Assembly (NCBI RefSeq): GCF_041260155.1
Contig: NC_091929.1
Span: 44,870,244-44,934,243, forward strand
Length of the DNA: 64,000 nt
Source of the DNA: Ptychodera flava
Lineage: Eukaryota; Hemichordata; Enteropneusta; Ptychoderidae
Reading direction: 5' to 3'
In this document: piece by piece, positions 26,871 through 35,610 of the stretch
Position numbering within the stretch: position 1 is the first letter of the stretch
Layout: every line of letters starts with the position of its first letter
Program-made: the position numbers and the translations under genes
Notes under the pieces: generated by a model
What the model saw: the letters and a program-made list of their open reading frames with translations, nothing else
Told to the model about the DNA's origin: nothing
The model's database searches: none

Positions 26871-27223
26871 TCCTTAAAGTCGATAGTATTTCTGTGCACC
26901 AGTATAAATAAATGCCTTTGCAATAGTATGTATACTTTTTATTGCATATGTGTAGATGATAGCTTTGTCTATACCTATTCAGATAATTGGAAATTCATTT
27001 AGTCATGCGCAGTAAAGATTTGAAAATATGAATTTACCCATGACAAAATGTTTCGGCCGTCTTTCAAAAACAAATCCTGTATTTTTATTGACAATGGCAA
27101 GCTCTGACATTGTTGAGAAATACGACAAACGAAGAATAATTTCCCAATGCCATTGAACCCGACCAAAAGTTTTAACTTTCTTGTGTACAAATTTTCTTGC
27201 TCATGGTGTAAATTGATCAAAAA

Positions 27224-27295
27224 AGGGGACACCCGGGTTCGAACCGGGGACCTCTCGATCTGCAGTCGAATGCTCTACCACTGAGCTATATCCCC
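27224..27295 (-). tRNA. tRNA-Cys(GCA), gene 3
   Basis: Identical over 72 nt to genes 1, 2 and 4, with anticodon GCA, U73 and a T6 terminator directly downstream. Its flanks are clearly paralogous to those of gene 4 for several hundred bases on both sides. The gene body is identical while the flanks have drifted, which indicates selection or gene conversion on the tRNA. Confidence 0.97.
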
Positions 27296-28934
27296 TTGAC
27301 ACGTTGATGAGAAGTATCCTGGCTTTAAATCAGTTCTCCTTTACGAGTTATCGCCCACAATTACAGCGGAGATCGAGTGGTCATGTGATATTCGATGAGA
27401 TGTTGCCGAGATCATTAAACTGGTACTGCCAAGCTGAAACATCGTAGGTTGATGAACTTGAAAGATACCTTTCTAATAAAAAATATTTTTAATCTTACAG
27501 AGGAGAATACGCTGAAAGATGCGCGTTCCAAATTACTCCCATCATGTATTAACACCTGTTTCATATATGAACCAAGAATAATAAGTCACTTGTTATATAT
27601 GGCTCTTGATTAGTACAATATAGTTTTACTAAAAGGAGTCAATTTTGCCACTCACGTATTTTTTTTGTTTTGCTATCTTCATATTACTCACTGATATACG
27701 TGTACGTGCGCGCCAAATGTTTCAAAAATATTTATCGTCATAGAGTAAAAATAAACTGTCAAATTTTCTTTCTAAAAAAAGTCTTAAACGTGTATGAATA
27801 ATAAAGAAAAAAGTTCTTTCGTCCATATCATTTCATTTTATTTATGTACCTTTTCATAAAAATAGCATTCATTTGAAATACGTGTCATTAAATATTTGAA
27901 TGTGCCTGTACAGATAAAGATGACGTGCAACCGTCTTTCTTGATTGAAATAGAAAATTCGATGGAATTACGGAAGAAATAAATGAGAAAAGTATTATTGC
28001 AAAAAAGGGCAGAATGTTATGTAATGCTTAATTGTAAAATATTCTTTAAACCGTAATGAGAAGATAAACTTTTCAAAAATTTGGAAATACCACACTCCCA
28101 TACTTATTGACGTACACATACATGTGTATTTGATATAAAGGTGCAATGAATGCTGATTATAAGGGAAAAAAGAAAAATGAAAAAAATAAATCAAGCACAC
28201 ACAAAAAAAATATTGAAATGATTAAAAACAAAACCACAAATAGTACTTGCACTACTACCAAAAACAAAACGAACCACCATCAGGTCTGACTAAAAAAAGA
28301 AAGAGAATCACAATTGAAAAGTCGACCGAGATCGCGCCGGCGTTGAGGCTGTAAAGAAACCAAAACGAGGTCAGCTTGGAAAAAAAACCAAAGCGAGGTT
28401 ACAAAAAAAAAAAGAGGTTACCAAAAAAAAAAAAAAAAAAAAAAAAACTCAGTAGAAAAAAAAGAGGCCCGTTCGAGAAAAGAAAACAGAGAGGGACACC
28501 CCGCAGAAAAAGCCCAACATGAAAATTGAATAATTGTCAACGTCATGATTGTTACAGTTTAATGCCGAGGGTTTTGGATCATCACACTCGGATGTTGGAC
28601 ATGATCTTTGGGGTATTTCAGCGATAACTCTCAGCTTCTAGTCTTCAATATCATCTCATGGACGTCCAAGTTACCGACACGTCCCATTCTATATTAAACA
28701 GTTACCAGTTTTGGTTAAAAGTGGACAAAACACTCGTGGTGGTTCGTCGGCTGCCAGCGGTCCCCTCGCTCCAATGTACACTCGAGGTGGTAAGCCAGCG
28801 GCCGGCAGTCCCGTCGCTAGTACAGTAGGCCTACACGCCGGCAACCAGCGATCCCCTCTCGCTGTAAAGTGTAGGGCCGCATCTCCCAAATCATAGACAG
28901 TCTGTGCCCAAACCCCAACAAAACGATGGCTTGC

Positions 28935-29165
28935 CGCTAGCCCACGGTTACGTGTGTTCGATACACAGCGGCCGCCGTGTGGGTATGCATGGTAAAATTG
29001 CATACCACGCAGCACGCTGCGGCCTAGTTCTGCATGGCAGGGCTGTGTGTTACCGGCGTGACACGGCCTCCGTATAACGCCGGTAACACGTACACAGCCC
29101 TGCCATGCAAAGCTAGCAGCGGCCGCTATGTATCGAACCACACACGTATCCTGTGGGTTCATAGC
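28935..29165. repeat. GC-rich nested palindrome with hairpin H1
   Basis: The outer arms carry TTACGTGTGTTCGATACACA-like sequence ending in GCGGCCGC on both sides. The inner stem (29019-29059 against 29077-29126) pairs GCATGGCAGGGCTGTGTG and TTACCGGCGT with their complements around the loop GACACGGCCTCCGTATA. A smaller hairpin (GGGTATGCA ... TGCATACC) sits in the left arm. Confidence 0.8.
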
Positions 29166-29362
29166 CTCTAAACGGAGTATGGCAAAGGCAAAAATACTCG
29201 GGCTGAAACACTCCGTTTAAATTCGAGGCAACGTTTTCACTAGTACCTGTAGAACGCGAACGCGCCCGACTTGACAAACACTGATCAAGCAGCCGCTATT
29301 TCTCTGTACACTGTAGCTCAACACAACCAGCAAAGGGAGTGGTAGGGCTACGGAACCGCAGC

Positions 29363-29455
29363 AAGGCCGGGCTGTGAGTTACCGGATACGGCCAGGCCGT
29401 ATAACACCGGCGTTATACGGCCAGGCCGGTAACTCACAGCCCTGCCCTGCCACCC
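29363..29455. repeat. GC-rich hairpin H2
   Basis: GGGCTGTGAGTTACCGG pairs with CCGGTAACTCACAGCCC. Inside, ATACGGCCAGGCC is also repeated in inverse around AACACCGGCGTT. It shares the GGCTGTG and GTTACCGG motifs with H1. Confidence 0.8.
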
Positions 29456-30423
29456 AGAGCTATGTATAGGCTACTGCACAAATATCGTAGCTCCATATAT
29501 TAGACTGTGTGGATATAAAGATTTCTGCAATGGCGATCGACATGTCGTGTGCCGGTCTAGCCCTGCGGGTAGAGTGAGAGTGTCTGGCGATGCGAAGGGC
29601 GGACACTCTCGCCATACTCGTAGTCGTAAGGCTTGTACAGTTGCGTCGTTTGTCTTGTCGAACATTGAAAATGATGGACGTTCTCTCAACACGCGGCAGA
29701 TTTCTTCAAAACTATTCATTTTATCATGATTTGGGTGATCTTTGAGGATAGACGAGGAATTACCAAATAACGAGGTGGTTTATTGTTATGGTATTGGAAC
29801 CCGATGTATCGAACCACACGTATAGACTGTGTAGAAATCATGTAACGGCGATGACAGTGCGGCTCGGTGGAAGGCCTGCAGTGGGCTCCCTGCCATACCG
29901 CGCTTATTAAGGCATAGATATATTCGCAGTGTTGCTATGAAAGGTCATGGGTTTGTACGTCTCGCTCGTGATCTGACCTGTGGACTGCCTAAAATTGGCC
30001 CAGTTAACTGACTCTCTGGAACTATTCACTGTTAACCTGGACGTTCTTTAGGTGATATTGCCCACTTCACTTCATCAAGTACGGTTTCAAGTAGCTATGC
30101 GGGCAGGGCCCAGCCAAACAGAGCTAGGTTTTAAGATGTCAAAGTTATCAATGAAATGCTCATTTATATTTCGTCAAACATTGGAGTATGTGGTGTCGGA
30201 TTCCCAGCTGTTTGGGATTCATCGATCGAAGGAAACGTGAACCATGAGTTTTTTGAATAAATTAATTGTGAGTGCGCGTTTTTTTTCTGTGGCGAGTGCT
30301 CGGTTTTTTTTCTTTCTTTTTTCTTTTTTTTTGGGGGCTCTGGCGAGTGCTCATTTGTTTTCTTTTTCCACAGGCCCACGCGTTTTTTTGTATTTCCTGT
30401 GTTCATGGCATTTTTTATTTTTT

Positions 30424-30470
30424 TATTTTTATCTTATTTTATTTTATTTTATTTTATTTTATTTTTTGTA
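30424..30470. repeat. (TTTTA)n microsatellite
   Basis: About eight TTTTA units inside a T-rich tract of the right half of the 27708-31093 element. Confidence 0.85.
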
Positions 30471-31934
30471 GATGATGTCCACTTTTGTATAGAGCCATCA
30501 CTGCCGAATTTTTTCTCTGATTTTCTCTCTTTACTGTCAAAGCGGCTAGTGGTTCATATTATATTTTTGATTATCTATAATTCGTTTATTATGAGACGTA
30601 GTGCTTTTTAATTTTCTTAAGTACATAAATAATTTTATGTATGCATGACTTTTTTTTTGTCTTATTCTTTTATAATGATTTTCTGTATGTGGTTCACATT
30701 TTCATTTTTTGTAATATTTTTTCCGCGTGGTAGTAGTGAGTTTTAGTGATTTTCTTGTGAATTTTGTGGACGTACCACAGTATAATATATTTACTCTTTT
30801 TTGTAAAATCAGCACTCATTGCACCTTTTACGGAACTATTATACGTGTATGTATGTCGATAAGTATGGATGTATGATTTTTCAAATCATTGAAAATTGTT
30901 TATTTCCTAATTACGCTTTAAAGATTTTTTCTCAAGTTAAAATGAAGTATTAAATGACATTTCTGTCTTTTGTTTTTTAATTATACTTTTCTTACTTATT
31001 TTCTTCCTAATGATACCGAATTTTTATTTCAATCGAGAAAGACAGTTTATTTTTGCACTGAATCGATAAATATTTTTGAAACATTTGGCGCGCCGTAACC
31101 GTGGGGAGGCAGTTCGATAAAACAATTCAAAGTTCATGTTACCAATTTACGCACACGGTTATATGAATTTGGTATGTGTAAATCGTTCAAGTGGCCAAGT
31201 GATAAAATCTCTTGATTTCATTAGCATCAACAACGTTAAATTCCAAAGTGATTTACATAACCTTTGATTACTGACCAAGTTAAAATAATAGTGGGCAATC
31301 AGATTGCGACCATCAACAAGAACAAAAAGTTTAGCTATACGGTGGTTGATTCATTGCGCATGTGCATATTTTTGCTTCATTACGGATAAACACGAACTTT
31401 CATAGTCCCGTTTTGCTAGACATTGAACCTGCACTTGAATTGCCTGTGAAGTGAGTCGGCAGTCGATTACTTGACGGTGAACGAATGTGAGGGTTCCTGA
31501 TCTCTGCTGGCGACGTTAGACACTTCAGATGTGTTATATTACTTTAAGCTGACACTGAATAAATCATGCCAACGCCCTATTGTTGAATGATAGGAAGAAT
31601 TCGTGAAAGTGACTCTTATACAAGCCTGTGTAAACAATAGCTATTGTAAAAAGCAGCGAAACAAACAAACATGATAATCAAACATAGTAAAAGGTTGATT
31701 ATACAAAGGCAATATACAATTTCGTCAATAACCTTTAAAAAGTTTATCGCTGAAGTCTGTTGTTGACAACGTAAAGTTATTCCGTTAAATGACTGCTTAT
31801 TAGAAATGCGGGCAAGCTCTTGACCTCAATTGTCATGGTAACATAGGTTGCGTTCTGACACGTCGCCCATTGTTGTCTTCTGTGTGTCATAGTGCACTTT
31901 CAATGGAAAGTCGCGTCGCTCTAAAATGTCCCAA

Positions 31935-32450
31935 CGTCTACGTCGTACTCAAACTGATGGTTTTGAAAATTATTTGCAAGTATAAGCTGGATACAAAACG
32001 ACATGGACATGCTGGGGAACTTGTGGTCTGCGGAAGTTAACATTGTATATATTGCAATACCGTTGCGTCCTTTCCTGACGGAAGTAAAACCAGTGGTCCC
32101 ACTATCTGTCACAGCCTGAACTATCATGTATTGAAGGGGACAGATAGTTTGTATACACTAGGATAATTAAACGCCCTTGCAACAACGCATAATATTTTAT
32201 TGGATATATGTAAATGACAGCTTTATGTATACCTATAACTGCAAATTCAAGATCGTCCGGGCAATCATGAACATAATATGTATCTTGCTTCAGCTGGTCA
32301 GGTACTCGGCTGAATTAAAACTTTTATTTTCAAATACAAATATTGTTTTCTTAATGCGAAAGTCATGCAGAGTACAGACGTGACAAAATATGCATATGTT
32401 AATGAACTTTGGTTGACAAAAAGTTCCGTTGTTTAGATAAATTATTCATT
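31935..32450. repeat. Segmental duplication unit 2 (partial)
   Basis: Sequence such as CTCAAACTGATGGTTTTG, GGAAGTAAAACCAGTGG and CCCTTGCAACAACGCATAAT matches parts of 26420-27000 in unit 1 and 33050-33240 in unit 3. No tRNA gene remains in this copy. Confidence 0.65.
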
Positions 32451-32454
32451 TTGG

Positions 32455-32750
32455 CTAGTGAAAGTGAAAGACTTAAACTTTCCCAAATGACACTTTCAAC
32501 CATTCTCTTACCAAATCAAGAATAAAAGTCAGGGTCACGGTGCAAATTTCGTACTAGAGAAATTAATTGCTTTGCAAAATAGCCGCCATTAACTGTATGG
32601 GGAATTAAAATTTTCAATATCTGAAAAAGGAAGACGGGGAATTATATCGTCCTACTCCATGACCTTAAAATTGAGCCCCCTAACGTGGTAGATAAGAAAG
32701 AAGTTGTAAAATTTGGAGATAGGATATACGTCCCTGGGGTGCTTTCTAAT
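32455..32750 (+). mobile_element. MITE, TTAA-ended family, copy 9 (partial)
   Basis: Keeps AAGTGAAAGACTTAAACTTT, CAGGGTCACGGTGCAAA and GTGGTAGATAAGAAAG. The left terminus is lost. Confidence 0.6.
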
Positions 32751-32876
32751 TTAATTGCAAGCTCTGATATATCGCTATGAAACAGTTATGTAGACTTTCT
32801 TAATATCCAAACAAATATTTTGACTTCCCTATTATTTTCCTTGTATAGCCTACTGTAGAAATTGATAAAACATAAG

Positions 32877-32932
32877 AACACCCGCCACGTCTCGCACAGC
32901 CGTCAAATGCTCTACAACTGAGCTAAATCTCC
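32877..32932 (-). pseudogene. tRNA-Cys relic, diverged
   Basis: On the minus strand GGAGATTTAGCTCAGTTGTA, followed by GAGCATTTGAC, is recognisable as the 5' half of tRNA-Cys. The anticodon region reads GGCTG instead of TGCAG and the T arm is missing. It is the paralogue of the relic at 26278-26298. Confidence 0.7.
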
Positions 32933-33242
32933 GCTTGTGAAAATTAATGTCGGGAATTTCTTTCTTCCGCAATGTCTTCCTGTTTAACAGCATTGAAATT
33001 TAAAACGATCAGCTTCCAAATGTGCCATTCATTCCACTGTTTCTACGTCTGCAAATGGTCATTTGAAATGTTTGAAAATTCTTTGCAAGGCTACCTTGAT
33101 ACGAAACAATGTGGATATGTTTTTTTTTATGGTGAGCAAGTTTACGGAAGCTCGGTGACATTATTTCGATACGGTTGCAACATTTTCTGAAGGAAGTGAA
33201 ACGAATGGTCCATTATGTATCACAGTCTATATTGTCTGTGTA

Positions 33243-33385
33243 TTAAGGTACAATGCGCCTCGGGGACAAATATTCGGACTTCAATTGTTTTCAACACAAC
33301 TCTTTTCTGATCTACCACTTGTGGGGAAGGGGCTCTTTTTAAAGTCTTGGAGTAAGGATATTTTCCACCTCTTTAGAAATTATAC
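33243..33385 (-). mobile_element. MITE, TTAA-ended family, copy 10 (truncated)
   Basis: It starts TTAAGGTACAATGCGCCTCG, continues with GGGACAAATATTCGGAC and is cut off before the GGCCGCCAT block. Confidence 0.65.
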
Positions 33386-33616
33386 AGATAACACAGGAAG
33401 TTAACATTTGAAAGTATGTATGTAAATAATAATCGACGATGACAAAACGTTGCAATGCTGAAATTAGAAATTCTGCATTTTTTTTGACAATGGCAATCTT
33501 TGACATTGGTAAGAAACATGATTTCTGAAGAATATCTTATGCCATTGAATCCAAACAAACATCTTACCTTTCTCTTACACATTTTTTCTTGCTTCTGGTA
33601 TAAATTGATCAAAAGA

Positions 33617-33688
33617 AGGGGACACCCGGGTTCGAACCGGGGACCTCTCGATCTGCAGTCGAATGCTCTACCACTGAGCTATATCCCC
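33617..33688 (-). tRNA. tRNA-Cys(GCA), gene 4
   Basis: 72 nt, identical to genes 1-3, with anticodon GCA and U73. The downstream terminator is only TTCTTTTGATC (four T), weaker than in the other copies. Confidence 0.96.
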
Positions 33689-34389
33689 TTGATACGTTGC
33701 CAAGAAATATCCTGTCTTAAATCCAGTTTCTCTTTACGAGCTATCGCCTACCATTACAGCGGAGGTCGAGTGGTCACGTGGTTTTAGATGAGATGTTGCC
33801 AAGATCATTAAACTGATACTGCCAAGCCAAAACATCGTAGGTGGATGAACTTGAAAGATACCTTTCAAACAAATAAGATTTGGTTGCTTAGAATGAAGCA
33901 ATCCACTGAATGATGCCCATTCCAAATCACACCTATCACGTATTAACACTTGTTGCATATATGAACCAAGAACAATCAGTCACTTGCGTGACTGCTTTCT
34001 AGTCCAGTCAAACTACGAAATGACCCACTACAAATTGCAACAGAATTTATCTTTTCACTACTCACCTCAGAAAAACCCACAGAAAAACATATCAAAAGTC
34101 TTCCAAATCCAAGGAGTGGAAAACGGCCTAATTTGCATAAATCCAAAATGGCCGCCCCGGTATTATAGGTTCAATTCTTTTTGCCACTTACTGCCCAATA
34201 TTGGTCCGATTTTGAGAATTTTTTTTTATTTCCATGTACCTTGTACATTTTCATGATATTTTAGACATGTTTACGATAATTCCATTGTTATTATTTACAA
34301 AAGAGGAACATAAGTCTGAATTTTACGGTAAAACAATGCTCACACACTGTGTCTTCTAATCAATTTTAATGTGCAAATGTCTGTAATGT

Positions 34390-34453
34390 TAAATAAATAA
34401 ATACATAAATATATAAATATATACATAAATAGATACATACATAAATAAACAAA

Positions 34454-34501
<48 letters not shown>

Positions 34502-34534
34502 GAATATATAGATAAATAAATAAATAAATAAATA
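34390..34534. repeat. (ATAA)n microsatellite, left arm
   Basis: About 140 bp of ATAA/ATAC/ATAT tetramers, the inner edge of the left arm of the composite insertion. Confidence 0.95.
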
Positions 34535-34540
34535 CACAAG

Positions 34541-34810
34541 GACTGGAACAATGCCTAATTTGCGTAAATCCAAAATGGCCACCCCGGTATTATAGAATCA
34601 ACACTTATGACCATATTTTGCGCGATATCAGTCCAATTTGGACAATTTTTTTAATTTTCTAATAAATTGTACATTCTCTTCTAATTTCCAACATTTTAGG
34701 GCATTTCCAATCGTAGTTATTAATAAAACAGGTACACAAGTCTGAATTTCAGGGTAAAACAATGGTACACACACACACACACACACATTTCACCTTCCAA
34801 TCAATACTTG
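34541..34810 (+). repeat. Diverged direct copy of the composite's arm sequence
   Basis: It matches 34120-34350 in the same orientation, sharing TTTGCGTAAATCCAAAATGG and CCCCGGTATTATAG, and ends in an (AC)n run at about 34770-34787. It shows that the arm sequence is a repeat family in its own right. Confidence 0.7.
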
Positions 34811-34824
34811 TCTAATTTGGGAGT

Positions 34825-34910
34825 GGAGATTTAGCCGAGCGGTTCTCTCTGTGGCCTCTCCGCTAGGCGACTGATATCGATGCCGTATGTTGTGGGTTCG
34901 AACCCGATTG
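34825..34910 (+). mobile_element. tRNA-like SINE head or tRNA pseudogene
   Basis: Intact Pol III boxes are visible: A box TAGCCGAGCGG at about 34832 and B box GGTTCGAACCC at about 34895. The roughly 60-nt spacing suggests a long variable arm, as in tRNA-Leu or tRNA-Ser. The acceptor and T stems do not pair well, so it is not a working tRNA. The AT-rich tail to about 34975 may be the SINE body. The family is not recognised. Confidence 0.5.
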
Positions 34911-35099
34911 AAAACTAGCCGTATTTGCAAGATGCTAATGTATATGGTGTGAAATATATAAATAAATTGAACGAAATCTCAGTATAACTACAACCATTTT
35001 CGTAATAGAGCGCGAAGCCACTGCAGTGAACTGCAATAAAACTGCTTACACTAATAGTTTCAGCTGTAGCCGTGGCCACTTTGGTGTTGAACAAGGCTA

Positions 35100-35470
35100 C
35101 TTGATAAAGACCAAAAAGTCACACATTAGGCTAAATTAATTGCAGCACGTGAAAACATTTTGAACCCAAAATTAATTGTAGGAATTAATATATTGAATCT
35201 GGACTACATAAAATTAATTCCGGCACATAAAAAAAACATATAAATAATTTGAAATGTTAGGAAAATTAATTCTAGACTACATAAAATTAATTACAGCAAA
35301 GATAAGCAGAAATAACTAATTGGAACACATAAAATTAATTCGGCAAGACTACACAAAATTAATTAAAGCATATAAAAATTAATTAAAAGAAACATGCAAT
35401 TAATTCGAGATGCTAGTAAATTAATTCCAGTCTACATAAAATTAATTCTAACATACTAAAATTAATAACA
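35100..35470. repeat. Cluster of AAAATTAATT motifs
   Basis: About 15 copies of AAATTAATT, often as CTACATAAAATTAATTC, spaced irregularly over about 370 bp. It looks like a degenerate satellite or simple expansion and codes for nothing. Confidence 0.7.
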
Positions 35471-35610
35471 CATAATTTTGACCAAAATGGGCCCCCATAA
35501 ACAGCCGTGCCTGAATTGACAGGGTGTGCCAGCGCGGGAGAGCCGAGCCAAGGGAGATGGGGTTTAAAGTCTCCTTGAAGGTGTACAGATCACACGGGAA
35601 TTAAATAGTA

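Larger units (their letters stand above)
27708..31093. mobile_element. 3.4-kb element with long terminal inverted repeats, non-coding
   Basis: The ends are GCGCGCCAAATGTTTCAAAA and its exact inverse. The inverted arms continue for at least about 480 bp (27708-28200 against 30620-31093), interrupted by small indels, and weaker A-rich similarity extends to about 800 bp. A 3-bp direct repeat CGT flanks the element (27705-27707 and 31094-31096). The paralogous unit 3 lacks the element at the matching point (near 38855-38865), so the insertion is real. The interior is A-rich, then GC-rich with two hairpins at 28935-29165 and 29363-29455. I see no transposase, so it is probably a non-autonomous foldback-type DNA element. 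Confidence 0.75.
26279..31930. repeat. Segmental duplication unit 1 (tRNA-Cys array)
   Basis: This unit holds a tRNA-Cys relic, a MITE copy, tRNA-Cys gene 3 and about 1.2 kb of unique flank, split by the 3.4-kb insertion at 27708-31093. Without that insertion it is about 2.3 kb. It aligns collinearly with 32877-39715 (unit 3): 26279-27707 matches 32877-33999 plus 38750-38865, and 31100-31930 matches 38860-39715. By eye the identity is about 80-90 percent. Confidence 0.8.

Noticed and set aside
28689-29162. 157-codon minus-strand frame
   Set aside because: It lies over the GC-rich palindromes of the 27708-31093 element. Few stop codons are expected there, and the peptide matches no family.
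33500-33787. 95-codon plus-strand frame with GHPGSNRGPLDLQ
   Set aside because: It is the antisense of tRNA-Cys gene 4. The peptide is a familiar mistranslation of tRNA genes.
34390-34534. CRISPR-like regular repeats in the ATAA and AATTAATT tracts
   Set aside because: The repeats are simple or irregularly spaced, there are no unique spacers of constant length, and the DNA is eukaryotic.
34825-34910. A functional tRNA gene
   Set aside because: The A and B boxes are good, but the acceptor and T stems do not pair and no anticodon arm can be fixed, so it is called SINE-like.
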